Program-made: the position numbers and the translations under genes
The notes under the pieces: model-generated
Database searches by the model: none
Told to the model about the DNA's origin: nothing
The model's input: only the letters and a program-made list of their open reading frames with translations
NCBI GenBank assembly: GCA_944548615.1
Contig: OX155960.1
Location: forward strand, 29,172,056-29,236,055
Origin: Micropterix aruncella
Taxonomy: Eukaryota > Arthropoda > Insecta > Lepidoptera > Micropterigidae
Direction: 5' to 3'
DNA length: 64,000 bases
Part shown: positions 24,172 through 36,167 of the stretch, piece after piece
How the letters are laid out: the number at the start of each line of letters is the position of its first letter
Numbering within the stretch: the stretch's first letter is position 1

Positions 24172-24918
24172 GTAATTGCTGCACACTTATTTACAAATTT
24201 ATTTATTTTATTTTTATTCATTATACAACTCAAAAAGTTACGGATGAAGCCCAAAAATATTTTTAACTTAACGTATCGTTAATAACGTTAACGCCAATAT
24301 CAGAAAATTGAATTCCATCGCACAATCCAGTGGCAATGTCACCTAACTAGGCCGGGACCTGTTCTAAGGTAGATATAGGGACTAAATAAAAGAACAATTG
24401 AGATGTAAATAAATATATATACATATATATACACATATCGGCTAAACTCATTTTTCTTTCAAGTAGAGTAAAGTAACTCCACTTAGTGGGCAAAAGAGGT
24501 GCGTACTGCTGATATAAAACCAGAGTAACTCAAAAATAATATAAAACATGAGTTAATTAAACAAGGTTAAAAAAATGTTAGCTTCATGGATGTAATATTA
24601 GATTTTTTATATCTCCCATAGTTATTATAAAATCAGGTTATCGTCATTTCTGAAAAAAGTGTTATTTTGATTTACCGGAGCTTTCATCTAGGGTTGCGAT
24701 TTACATTCACAATCATACACTTAGAAATCATACACTTAGAAATCTATATAACTGTGATAAATACATGCATACAAAAATCAAGGATACCTTTGGGATGAAG
24801 AATAGTCGAGCTAAAAGAGTCTGGATTTATAATAATAATGTAAAACAAAAATTAAAATGATTCAATTAATGATCACTTCGGTGAAACATTCTTGACGCCA
24901 GAAAATTTGTGATTGCAG
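24172..24918 (+). other. Intron-like interruption of the Helitron ORF
   Basis: 747 bp with GTAATT at the 5' end and TTGCAG at the 3' end, in phase 0. Removing it joins ...FMPTVK to IQGQIFH..., the expected order of the family. It holds part of a LINE 3' end (24335-24420). It may be a true intron or an insertion that happens to be spliceable. Confidence 0.6.
24335..24420 (-). mobile_element. LINE 3' end fragment inside the Helitron intron
   Basis: cctaactaggccgggacctg...aaggtaga is the reverse complement of the taccttagtacaggc...cctagttagg motif at 28373, 41993 and 50481. Confidence 0.45.
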
Positions 24919-25524
24919 ATTCAAGGCCAAATTTTCCATAAGCTGGGTTCGCTGTTGCCGGAGCCAGATGCAGAACATAAATTTCTGCAAATCTTTTTCA
25001 TGGGTAATTCACGGGAAGAAGTGCAGCAACGATGTGCTTACAATCCAAAGACAAAGGAACACATTGTTCAGCAGTTGCAGGCAATTTTTCATGAACACAA
25101 TGCGTTGGTGGCATTATTTAAAACTGCACTTGAGCGAATGCCCTCTGATAACCACCAAATCGTTATTAGAGCAGACAAAACTCCAGCTGGGGAACATTCT
25201 CGGCGCTTCAATGCTCCAACGATTGATGATGTCGCCATTATTATGGTTGGCGAACACTCCGATAACCGTCACATTGTATTGCATCGCCGTAACAACCAGT
25301 TGACACGTGTTTATGAAACTCTTGCTTCACGCACGGCCAATTATATGTCGCCTGTTCGCGAGTGGGAAAACCGTCATCTCTTTATATATTTGCGCCAGAA
25401 AACAAAACGAAAAACATCGTGTATCATAGAGCACTGCATTAAAATACATTCCATTCGATTTGAAAAAAAATCACTTAGTTTCAGATTTTGGCGAGACGAA
25501 GTTCGCCGGGTTCCGCTAGTATAA
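24919..25524 (+). pseudogene. Helitron Rep-helicase ORF, exon 2, truncated
   Basis: Continues the Helitron N domain: IQGQIFHKLGSLLPEP, HKFLQIFFMG, RCAYNPKTKEHIVQQLQ, FHEHNALVALFKTAL, then RADKTPAGEHSRRFNAPTID and IVLHRRNNQLTRVYET. After this last motif (about 25320) family members continue into the Rep domain. Here the reading frame instead runs through unrelated sequence (LASRTANYMSPVREWENR) into the 3' terminus and stops at 25522-25524, beyond the element end. This marks an internal deletion or a captured segment. Confidence 0.75.
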
Positions 25525-25903
25525 TAATATATTTTTAAAAAATGGTTTCTTCGTACCCGACAATTACGCTCACGTAAGTTCACACTCACTCTTGGTGGAG
25601 CCATTCTCTCACGAGGATGGTATTATATGTGTAACACGTAACACGGATGGTAGTCAGATATGTAACACATATATAACACGAATGGTATTAGTATCAAAGA
25701 CCATTCGACATTTATGTTCCCTGTTGTCGACCTCGTCAATGTAGACATATTTCCATCATCCAACCGAGTCATTAAAATGTTATACTTCTTAAACCTAGTC
25801 TAAAACTCTAGGCACTAAAGCCAATGTTCATCAAAAGGCCACAGACAAATCTAGCATTCTAAACTTTTTAATAATAAGCCCCCTTTAAAAAAAAAGTTTT
25901 TTA
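25525..25903. other. No recognisable gene
   Basis: Contains a short repeat of acacgtaacacggatggta units near 25620-25690 and nothing else. Confidence 0.4.
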
Positions 25904-26326
25904 TTAATTTTCATTATCTTTTGTTATTGCCTTATGCGGGCATAGTGCCTTACGAGCGGCATAGTGCCTTATGCCGCTCAGGCCTTCAGAGTGTGGGATG
26001 CTCGTGTATAATGACACGACATCGACTGTGGCGAGTAAAGGGTTCGAATGAGGAGCCAGATCTATATTTTGTATTATTTCAAGGAAGTGATACGTATCCT
26101 TGATATGCGAAGGTAGCGAAGAGACAAACGGTTGCAGAAATGAATCTAGGTATGCAGAAATCCTCTCTGTCGGAGAATTGAAGGAGGAAACAATAGGTCT
26201 GCCAGGATTTCCCTCCTTGTGTATTTTGGGCAGCAAGTAGAGGATCGGTGTTCTCAAGTGTCTCGGAGTGAGTAACTCGATCTCTTTTTCCGTGAGATTT
26301 TCTACAGGTCCGTTGCTGCAAACGAA
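25904..26326 (-). pseudogene. Penelope-like element reverse transcriptase fragment
   Basis: On the - strand the frame reads [19 protein letters not shown], then [53 protein letters not shown] and LLATVDVVSLYTSIPHSEG. This is the N-terminal half of a Penelope-type RT, including motif A with its first catalytic Asp in VDVVSLYTSIP. The YxDD motif and the GIY-YIG endonuclease are missing: similarity ends near 25930, where a short direct repeat (gcatagtgcctta) occurs. Upstream it abuts an AT microsatellite. The long open frame extending to 26659 is an artefact of reading the microsatellite as Ile-Tyr. Confidence 0.85.
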
Positions 26327-26475
<149 letters not shown>

Positions 26476-26499
26476 CATTCCAATTTTCTAATATGTATA

Positions 26500-26830
26500 G
26501 GTACGAGATATTCTGACCAATTTCACAACATGATTTTGGTCCAACAACGCATAGATGTGTACCGAATTTCATGTCTCGAGATTGAAGATAAATATTTCGA
26601 GTTTGAAGTATGAGTCTCACGCTCCCTTGGTGGACCGATTTTAACCACATTCTTTTCAACTTTTGCCATGACCAAATGATGCCTGCATGCCTGCGAGCCT
26701 CAGCTCAATCGGATAAAGCGCACACACAGACACACACAGACACAGACACACCTCAATCTGGAAATGGTCTTAATCGGGGGTCAAAATGGATATTTCCGTC
26801 TTCTTCTCGAATTTTTGGCAGGGAAAGTAA
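26500..26830 (+). repeat. Repeat family F, body
   Basis: ccttggtggaccgattttaaccacattcttttcaac and aaatgatgcctgcatgcctg match 36530-36610. A (ca)n-like run with agacacacac follows, then ggcagggaaagta, a degraded end. Confidence 0.6.
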
Positions 26831-27704
26831 GATCGCAACGAACGGATTCCTTAGAATAACGGCGAATTCCTCAGAGTTACCCTGAAGAAGAACCGGCAAG
26901 AAATGTTACCAGATTGGTCTCAGTCTCATTACTTGTCTGTCACACTTCGTACATATTTCACAAAATCTCCTTCGAGAGTATCGATATAGAAAGCAATAAT
27001 CTATTGTAACTTCATGCAAATTTTTTATTCAATTTCATCATGTCATTCTGAAGATATTTTGTTTCTTGTTTTGCATGAAGAGTAAGTGATTGAGTGGGTT
27101 CCTATTATTTTAAATAAATTAATATAATTAATAAACTTTAATATAAATATATGTAGGTAAGCACGTCATCGAGATAAAGGATAACATCATTCGCGACCGT
27201 TCGTTCAAAAACTGGTTCGGTTTTTTTTCGACTTAGCGAGCGCCGACCTTTTTGATGGCAGGATTTCGGCAGGAGGGCGTAGGTCTCGATTTTTATACAG
27301 GGATTTTACAACGTTGCAAGTCATCGACCGATCAAAGTCAAGAGCGTCATACAAGTTTTATTATAATCGTGCTAATTTTAACACTCTGCTAAAATACATT
27401 TTTTAACGGAAATGTGAAATTAACTCTGTCTTATTTCCAGACAAATCACCGTAATATAATATGATATATTAATAAAAGATTCAAGGAGAATCGACGTGAT
27501 GACGTAGGATATAAGCTAATTAAACAAAAATAATGTTTCATTCAAGGTGTTATAAAACCCATTAAACGCACTGTCCTATAATAGACCTGGCATTCGATAC
27601 CAATTTTTACCACGCCGTTTTTTGCCACGAGAAGCCGACACAACGCTGTTGTAAGAGTAGCTAGCGTAATAGCATTGATTATGTAGTGTAATGTATAGTA
27701 AAGT
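26831..27704. other. No recognisable gene
   Basis: No coding or repeat structure recognised. Confidence 0.35.
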
Positions 27705-27870
27705 TTCGCTGATGATACAGCCCTGTTAATCAAGGCAAAATATGGCCAGAAATTTTCTAAAAAGCTAAGTATGGGCTAAATTTTAGCAAGGTCTGGATAA
27801 ACAACAATCTGCTTTCACTAAACGCAAACAAACAAAATGTTAACTTTTAGTAAAACAGCGGCTGGTCAGA
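27705..27870 (+). pseudogene. LINE reverse transcriptase fragment with FADD motif
   Basis: From 27705 the frame reads FADDTALLIKAKYGQKFSKK and then a stop. After a frame change near 27790 it continues KVWINNNLLSLNANK. FADD is the RT catalytic motif C, and WL..N.L.LN..KT is the following conserved helix of Jockey/CR1-type LINEs. Two lesions in 170 bp and no flanking ORF, so this is a dead fragment. Confidence 0.75.
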
Positions 27871-28366
27871 CATCAAACAGTACGGTCATTTCAATATATC
27901 TTTGTAATAAAGAGTCAAACACTCGTAAAGTTGTCCAGCAGTAGATAGAGCTAAACTAAATAAGTAGGTATCAGCAATGTACCAAAACAAAACTGAAATA
28001 CTTTTTGATGATATTTTAATTTATTTTTTTAAGATGTTTATGACCAAGACATAATTTAGAATTTTTGTTATATACTTTTGTTTTTTTTTTTCATTTGCTT
28101 CTTTTTAAAAAAATTCATTACATTTTAATATTTTTACTAACACTCTCTTAAGATAATTTTGGATATGTAATTCAGATATTTATTAATTTGACATATTTTT
28201 GACTATTTTAAACTAATTCTTTAATTTTAATTCCTTCTTTAATCTATTTTTCTGATATTTCACGATTTTTGATTGAATGATTTTTAAAAAATTACTTTTA
28301 CTTAAATACTTATGAATATCTAATTTGATCTCTTTCGTTTTTCTTTTAATATTTTCTGGTACACCT
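27871..28366. other. AT-rich spacer
   Basis: No feature recognised. Confidence 0.4.
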
Positions 28367-28560
28367 GCCTTAGTACAGGCCTAGGCCTAGTTAGGCGGTG
28401 TTGATGAAGTGACCAAGATGCTGCAGTGTGCTCTATTTTTCGCTGCTGGTCCAGACTCATTTTTTTTGTAATGCTGCAGGAATCTATATCTCGTGATTTA
28501 CTTTTGATAAATTAAATAAATAAAATAAAAAAATAAAAGAAAAAATATTGTTTAAAACAT
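28367..28560 (+). mobile_element. LINE 3' UTR with A-rich tail
   Basis: cctgccttagtacaggcctagg...cctagttaggcgg followed by gctgctggtccagac and an (aaat)n tail (28512-28550). Same motif as 41988, 50481 and 24335. Confidence 0.5.
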
Positions 28561-29842
28561 CAAGGTGTCTTTATTGATCAGATTTTAAGATGATATGAAC
28601 ATATCGATCCTTATCAAACCGGGTCAACAAACTCAATTTAATTCAATTAATTTATTCCAAAAAATAAAACTTTACAGATTGTAGAAATTTAAAACTAGGT
28701 ACTAGGTACATTTAATATTCCTTACAAATTAATTTATTCAAGTGATTACGCTATACAAAAATATTCTAATTTAGCACTGGGCATACCTCCGACATCAAAT
28801 TTTTGTTCCGATTTCACACTAGATGAATCAGATATGCTCCATATGTAAGTATGTTTGTAGCAATAAAAAAAAGTTGAAATATTGGATGCGATTTGCAAAT
28901 TATTACTAAAATAAGATTTAAAACTAAAGGTCACAAAATAAAAAATTAAAAGTCCACAATAATAAATAATTAGCCAGAAAAATAATAATGTTAAGGTTTC
29001 TATGGACGACGCCGCATTTTTTCTGGAGACACACCATAATTACTCTCATTTGAACACGAAAACATATCACTAAGCTGAAATCAAACAACGAATGCTGCAG
29101 TGTTAATAATTCATGTACAAAATACCACTGAATCGATGTACAAAAATATATCATAATAATAATAAAGCTTTCTTGTGAAATTTATTGCTTTTGGTTTCTT
29201 GCTAGTATTATTCTTGCAATCTATCGATACATAAAATCATTTTAAGTTGCAGAATGGCGAGAAAACAACGAGCGCGAAAGTGAATTGCCTATTGTCCTTT
29301 CACGAAAAGCTAGCTGGCCTCTTTTTCGTGGCATAGCTATGACGGCCGATCCTAAAAACTAAATGTTTATAGGACAAATAATAAAAGTCCAACTTTATTT
29401 CGTTTGTTTCTTCGAAACCATCGGTAAAGGAAGGAAAATACACAATCGGGCCAAGTCTCGAGTCAACTTGTGAACCCTAAAGTTACATAAGATGTATTTT
29501 TAATTTTAAAAAGCCAGTTCCGAAACTCTTCACGCTCAGGCCTTGACCACTTAAAAAAGAAGAGCTGTAGGTCAGGATACGGAGCAGACAACAAGGAATA
29601 CAAATGATTCGATTTACGTTCTTAAATACTCGATTGCTATTCATTCAGTGATGTGGATACTCGAGGTCATTGGCAAATGGCCTCACATGTATTTGCTTTT
29701 CGATTGTCGTTTATTTTTTTAACAACCTTTTTAATGGGCATACCTTTGTTTATTTTATAATCAGCCCTATTTAATTCGATGACCTTTCAATTTTGTGTGT
29801 ATTTGCAGAGTATGATATAATATAATAGAGGGCGACCATATA
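28561..29842. other. No recognisable gene
   Basis: AT-rich, with short open frames on the - strand that lack motifs. Confidence 0.4.
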
Positions 29843-30063
29843 CAGTGGTGAAATAATTATTGCATCACTAGGTTTTTTTCTAACATTTTGCACTTTAGAA
29901 CGAATTTGAGTGGAAATTATTCATTGAAGACATTTTATTGTTTATTACAATCATTTAAGTGTATGATTTATATGGCAACACTCAATAATACCTGTCAAAG
30001 TCACTTTGAGACTATAACCTCTAAACAGCACGTGTTTTTAACTCGCGGAATTAGTGGAACAAA

Positions 30064-31165
30064 ATGGGAAAAGGAGTGGAATTAACGTCTGGAAACAAAA
30101 ATGTTATTATTGCACTGTCAAGGGAAGGCCTAAGCACACGTGAAATCTCTTTAAGGGTGGGTTTCAATCGATCTACAGTCGCCAGATTGCTAAAAAAGTT
30201 CAAGGAAACTGGTTCCATAAATCGGGTTAAGGGTCGTGGCCCAAAGAGACCTTCTACTGAAGGCGAAGACAGGATTCTGAAGAGAAAATGCCTTCAAGAC
30301 CCTAGATTGACGTCCGTGGAACTAAAAAGGGACTGGGAAGAAGCTTCTGAAGTATCTGTGAGCAGCAGAACTGTTCGGAACAGACTCATCGAAGCAGGTC
30401 GGAGTGCACGCCGCCCTAGAAGAAAACGTCTTTGGACCTTGAAAATGCGCCAACAACGTCTACAGTGAGCTAGAGAGCATGCTATTTGGACTCAAGACAT
30501 GTGGGACAAGGTTATTTTTTCAGACGAATCGAAATTTAACCTTCATGGGTCTGATGGAAAAATGTTTGTTCGGTGTAGAAAAGGCGAAGAATATGCACCT
30601 CAGTGTTTGGTGTACACGGTAAAGCATCCTGAAGGTCAAATGGTCTGGGGGTGCATCAGCACTAAAGGAGAGGGTTCCTTGAACTTTATTCAAGGCACTG
30701 TGAATGCTGAAAAATATATCAGCATCTTGGAAAACCATTTGCTGCAAACTATTGAAGGCAGTATGGTGATGTAAAAAACTGCACTTTCCAAGATGACTCT
30801 GCACCATGCCACAGAGCCAAGAAGGCAAGTTTTTTTGTTTGTTTTTGAATTGTTTATTATTTATTATGATCTCTAATTGTGTTTTGTGTCACCATGTCCA
30901 AGAGTTCATGATAAGAGAGAAGGTGACAGCCCTGAAATGGCCGGGTAACAGCCTAGATTTAAACCCCATAGAAAATTGTTGGAAGAAGATTGGGGACAAA
31001 ATCGGGAATAATAAACCCAAATCAAAACGGGAGCTACAAGAATGCATAGTGCGCGTCTGGCACCATGAAATAGATTTGGATTACTTGAAAAAATTGATCC
31101 ATTCGATGCCCACACGTTGTCAAGCCGTGATTGCTTCTCGAGGGGGGCCACAAAATACTAAATAA
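30064..31165 (+). pseudogene. Tc1 family transposase (DDE), disrupted
   Basis: Cut-and-paste transposase acting in the nucleus on the element's own ends. The start is at 30064 (MGKGVELTSGN). An N-terminal paired-type helix-turn-helix contains LSTREISLRVGFNRSTVARL (about residues 20-45), then a second DNA-binding region (TSVELKRDWEE ... SSRTVRNRLIEAG). First catalytic Asp: IFSDESKFNLHG near 30520. Second: FQDDSAPCH near 30793. The Glu is in LDLNPIENCW near 30960, consistent with DD34E once the insertion is ignored. Lesions: a TGA at 30466-30468 (codon 135, frame continues after it), a frame change between 30760 and 30780, and a 71-bp insertion at 30825-30895. C-terminus SRGGPQNTK, stop 31163-31165. 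Confidence 0.88.
30825..30895 (+). other. 71-bp insertion within the transposase
   Basis: The family order HRAKK|VQEFM is interrupted by 71 bases beginning gcaagttttttt and ending tgtgtcaccat. The start fits a GC-type splice donor, and an AG at 30903-30904 would restore frame with loss of two residues, but the acceptor lacks a pyrimidine tract. It may be a simple insertion. Confidence 0.55.
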
Positions 31166-31506
31166 AAGAATTATTTTTTATTTTATTTTAAGTGGCTTTT
31201 CTTTCTCAACATCCATAAATCTGATAAATATTAGTAATAACAAGAAATATATTCATGCTTTAAAAATGCAATTATTTATGACCATTATTTACTTCACGTA
31301 AAAATGTCTCTCTTAACCCCTATGAGCTAAAAAATGTTTTTTTTTCAATTTTCAAAACTGATCGTGCGGTTAAATTATTCCCAGGTAACATATTTACTAA
31401 TTAAAAAATGAAAAAATAGTCTACATTTAGTGAATTGAACACAATCATGGTATAAAATTGAAAATTTCCAAAAAAAGGGGTGATGCTATAATTATTTCCA
31501 CCACGG

Positions 31507-32410
31507 TAATACGGTACTTAGCGCAAGCGTTTTCCGTTATTGTTAACTTTAAACCTAATATTAACTGTATAATCAATGTTTAAACTGAGCTTATTTTGAT
31601 TATTATTATAATTTGTACCTTTTTTAAGAGCATTTAAATACCCTTTTATTTAAAAAAAATATTTGTTTATGCATTTCTTATAGTTTCTGATTTGATCGAT
31701 CGGAAATATTTCAAAGAAATGATTTTTAAATCTGCGTACCTACTCATATACTTATATGCATGTATAAAGAATATATAGTGGAAACGTGTCTGCTCATATA
31801 ATTTTCAATTTTAAAAAAAAAAAATCCTAATAGAAATGTACTTTTTCCTTTAAATTATCAAAATTGCGGAGGTCGGTCAAAATATTTCTTTGAAAAAATA
31901 CTAATAAATGCAATAAACGTAAAATATATTATATAATTATATACACTTAGATTCATTACAATGAATATCCCAGTGTCGCGATAGTAGGTACAGTTTAACA
32001 GTTTTCACATTTAAAAAAATGAAATTAGTAGGTATTCTTAAGTTCAATAACGCCACCCCCCCCCCCCCCCTCCTCCCTTCCCTTTCTATGGCAAACGATA
32101 GTATCTGACATTTCGATAATTTTCAGTTTTATCGCAATTTATGTATTACACAATGTGGCAGGCTTAGCTGTAGTCAAAATAGGTACTTTCCCAAATTTGT
32201 ATCTGAAATAATTGTACCAATATGTACCAATGTTATACATATTTTTAAATAATAATATTGTTGCCAACATAATATAGAAGCCTACTATTCGGCGCACCAA
32301 TGCACAGTGATTCAGGGAGACAGCAAGATAGTCCGTATGAAAGGACAACATAAGTTGCCATGGTAACCGTCTAACGATGGAAAAAAGAAATCATCAAAAA
32401 AGAAAATAGA

Positions 32411-32442
<32 letters not shown>

Positions 32443-33433
32443 TTTAGAACTTACAACGTATAACATCTTAGCATTTAAAGAAATTCAATCAAATTTTGTT
32501 TAACTCAGGATAAAGAAGAACATCATTTTAAAAAAGCGGATTTCTTTCGACGGAACCGAACATTCACCAGAGGAAAAGACGAAGAAAATAGCCGTTAAAT
32601 ATTAATATTATTATTCATTTTTAAATTTAAAATGTTGAACCTAAAAATGAAATACATTACATATTGAATAAATAAATTATATTTATTTAAAGGTATTTAT
32701 TTGAATCTAAAAGTATTTTTAAAAAATAATTTAAATATCAACCAGCATATGTGTTAGAAAATGTTTTTGATAATTATATGATTTTCTAAAGAATAAGAAA
32801 AATACCCATAGTCAACTTTCGCATATGGTGAAAAATGTATGGATAAAAAAACATGTGGTAAACATGCCAATCTGCCAGAGATTTCTAATAATAATAAATG
32901 TAATGCTATTACCACGTTTAAGTACCTACCAAAACGGAACATACGCTATTTCATCTTGGTTTAAATCTTTTAAATTCGGAAACGTAGCTAAGGTCAATAT
33001 GCGTTAGTACCGTAATATCGACGGGTTTTTTAAAAATGTTGAGATACAAGGTTCTACATATATCCACTTTTGGTCATAAATGAGTTTTAACTTATTTTAT
33101 GCAGTAATCCAGTCATAGAACTTGGAATATTTACAATTATTATTTATTTTGGCGCCGTTCAGTAAAGCGCTGTGTGTTCATCAATAAAATAGTTTAAAAA
33201 AACGTAATTAGATTTCATTTAAAGCTTATGGTTTAGAAATTGTCGGTTTTATACTATTATTCGAATATTTGTTTGTGCCAAGGGACGTGTTACTTTTCGA
33301 ATAGTTGCTCCTCTATCTAATTTGTTTGTTCCGCTGTATATTTGATGAGATTTTTAAAACACGTAAATGTATCAAATAGATTAAAAAACACGTCTGATGT
33401 TACAGAAACTATTGTATTTATAATTATCTTTGT
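31507..33433. repeat. AT-rich spacer with poly-C and (CA)n tracts
   Basis: poly-C at 32056-32070 followed by tcctccc, and (ca)n at 32416-32441. No gene or transposon remnant recognised; open frames 32139-32351, 32754-32942 and 32825-33007 have no motif. Confidence 0.5.
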
Positions 33434-33790
33434 TACGGTTGTTTTATGAAATATTTGTGGTTTATGTATTTATCAATATATATATAGATATACATTTCCG
33501 ATGTATATTTCTGGAATGTACTCAATCAAACTTTTCATTTGATACTAAACACGATATATTTATGTAAATTTATTGACATTTGGAGATTTGGACATCTAGA
33601 CAACTATTTACTTAATATTTGGACAGTTAAAGTACTCTATGATACTTGGGATGACATAACTATTCTAACAATACTACATACTTCTCAATCGGTTTGAGTG
33701 TTTAGAAATTGTGGTGGAATAAAGAAACGGAAAACATATATTGATAAACCCTAAACATATTACACTCCTTTTTTGTTGGGCAGTCGTGCA
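33434..33790 (+). repeat. Repeat family G, copy 3 (most complete)
   Basis: Runs from tatgaaatatttgtggttta through gacatttggagatttgg, cttgggatgacataac and aataaagaaacggaaaac to gttgggcagtcgtgcaa without interruption. Confidence 0.75.
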
Positions 33791-34489
33791 AAAAGCAGGT
33801 GAGATAGTTAACCATGGAAAAGACGATTATTTGGCCGCCCTTTACAGTTATTTACCTTTATGTTCTAATATGTGGTACTTATACTCTATAGTATTATCTG
33901 AAACTAAGAAGTAAAAGTTTTCATCGCCTTTCCTACCAGCAGAACCGTAGACATTATACACCTTTTTTATTGTAATAAATAACAATCGGCTTTCATTCCG
34001 TTTATATATGACAGACAAAATGCAAATATGTAAGCAGTGTTCGAACTCGGCATATTAAGTGCATGCACTTTGACATCTTCATGAATATAGCGCAATCGAT
34101 AGCTGCTTCAAATACCTACCCGGATTGCGATGTGGAGAGTACATTCTTGCGGAGCGCACGATGCGCACTCGATGAAAAGGTCAATCGATGGTTAGCTACA
34201 CGCTCTGTTAAATTGTAAAAAACCCACATCTACTTTGTAGCTACAACACAGAAACATGCCTGATCCAACACACCTTGAAAATATTTTGTGTAGTGTAACA
34301 ATTAAACACTTTGTATAATTTATTTTGCCAAATTAATATTACAAATATTTCTGTTTGTTAATAGGCCTACCGTATCTATTTCTGACGGCCGTGAACATGG
34401 CGATTTATACGACGCTGATTTATACGATTTATATGATTTATAAGACGCTGCTTTCTCCTTGTATGAGAGCAAGGGGTCTCAGCACGTAC
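33791..34489. other. Unassigned
   Basis: A short protein-like open stretch on + (about 34080-34218, IAQSIAASNTYPDCDVEST) has no recognised homologue. Otherwise nothing. Confidence 0.25.
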
Positions 34490-34622
34490 CCTATGACACT
34501 CGGGAGGACAAAACGGTTCTATATCGGTTCAAGCGTTTAGGAGTTATGGTGAAATAAAGAAACGGAAAACGTACATAGATGGATCCTAAACACATAATAC
34601 TCCGTTTGGGCAGTCGTGTAAA
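34490..34622 (+). repeat. Repeat family G, copy 4 (3' part)
   Basis: gacactcgggaggac, tcaagcgtttaggagttatggtgaaataaagaaacgg and gggcagtcgtgtaa match copy 3. The 5' half is replaced by a short (gattta)n-like stretch. Confidence 0.7.
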
Positions 34623-36167
34623 TATACTGTTGTTTGCCTTACTTAAGAAGTTTGAGGCAAAAAAATTAAAATATTTTTTTTTTAGTCTTTCCCCTACACT
34701 ATTTTCTATAGCCACAACTTAATCAATTGATTAAAGTTTTTGACAAAATAATGTAGAGTAGCTTTCATTTTTCTATTCATAGTAGTTTGGTAAATATTCG
34801 CTGAAAAATAACGTGACAGTAAACACTAACAGGATTTTTTTTTGCAAAACACATTTCAAAACTTTTGTCGATGGATTTTCGCGTAGTTTATTCTGACATT
34901 TGTTCATTTTGGGAGCGAATATACCGTATAAAATAATGTATGTACACTTTGCAAACTCCACGTGGCACTAACAGTTGTTTCTACCCTCGGGAGATTCTAG
35001 TCCCACCCGAAGCGTTGCATATTAGCGACGAGTTTACCCAAAATTTTATTCTAAAACCAACTGTTGCTTTATAATTTATAAATAATAGTAACTGCTCTAG
35101 GGATGGACATCATGCAGGCATTCTTTTTAGCGTTGATTTTAATTGGACAAAAAACTACGAGGTTTTCGGTGGGAAATTGGAGTCTAAGCCTAAAAACCAA
35201 CGTGATGATCTACAAAAGAAGCAATCATTTTAAAATACAACATAAGCAATAATCTAAAAATGATCATGCTGTCAATTTAAAAGAAAACATAATTCCAACA
35301 TAATATTATTTGCTATTTATGCAGATTAGCAAACTCTTCTACATTAAAGATATTTTAATATCACCTCAACTCAATATATTCACTAAAGCCAAGTTTGATT
35401 CAAGCTAGCCATTTGACAACTTACATTTAACTAATTAATATTTGACAACTCTGACGAATTCTAATATGCGATAATTAGCTTTTATTGATAATTCATGCTT
35501 TTATTGTATATTATGAATGAATAAATTGAATACTGAATACTGAATTTATTACCGGATAGAAATCGGATAAAAGGAGAATGCCCTTAATACGTGCTTAAGT
35601 TATTAAATTTATTGGCCATTCAGTTGCCCTGAATATCCCAGAACCCCTTAGGGCCAGAATACGGCTCCTCTATCTTCTAATGTCGGTACCCTCTGTTCTA
35701 ATGTCTCAATCTGTGACGAGACGCAATTTTTCTAATAATCATCTGATGTTCTCTAATTAACTTAATCTAAAATCAAGGCATGGCAGAACCAAACAGTCCA
35801 TTCACGAGCAGCGTTTACTTGTGTAACATGTTTATTTGTTCGTTCGTTCGTGTAACGCAACAACGTCAGCGCGTAGGTAAAAGTAACGCCAAGAACAAGT
35901 TTTTTCCCTGAATGCCGAATAAGTGGAACCTGCCAGTATGTCAGGCCTACTTCTGAAGAAAGTAATACGCGGTATGTAGCAAGTTTCATTTGTGCCTCGC
36001 TCCCGACGCACAGAAGGTATTTATATTTAAAAATGTGCGCATGAAAGCCGAAAATAGAAATTTGCAAGTAATAAAATTTATTCAGTTAATATATTATATA
36101 CAAAACACGATTGTAAAACGTTTGGTTGATAAAACGAGAATAAAGCATAGGTTTATGATCGGAAAAA
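34623..36167. other. No gene; one retrotransposon tail
   Basis: attgaatactgaatactgaat at 35524-35545 after aataaa-like sequence looks like a LINE tail. No coding remnants recognised. Confidence 0.4.

Larger units (their letters stand above)
23270..25519 (+). mobile_element. Helitron, internally deleted, both ends present
   Basis: The 5' end begins TC after a host A (23270; tctatataataaaaatgag). The 3' end is CTAG (25516-25519) followed by host T, with a GGCGA/TCGCC hairpin (about 25488-25505) some ten bases upstream. These are the hallmarks of rolling-circle Helitrons, which insert between A and T without target duplication. The element is 2250 bp, well short of an autonomous copy. It encodes the region preceding the Rep/helicase and then jumps to the 3' end, so the Rep catalytic His-x-His, tyrosine motif and helicase are gone. 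A 5' region with no coding (23270-23685) could hold the promoter. The coding part contains an intron-like sequence (24172-24918). Confidence 0.8.
29843..31506 (+). mobile_element. Tc1-like DNA transposon, complete but inactive
   Basis: TA target duplications flank the element (29841-29842 and 31507-31508). The inverted ends are CAGTGGTGAAATAATTATTG on the left and the complement of ATAATTATTTCCACCACGG on the right, with about 30 bp matching and few mismatches. Length 1664 bp, usual for Tc1. It encodes one transposase on the + strand with an early stop, a frameshift and an internal insertion. Confidence 0.9.
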
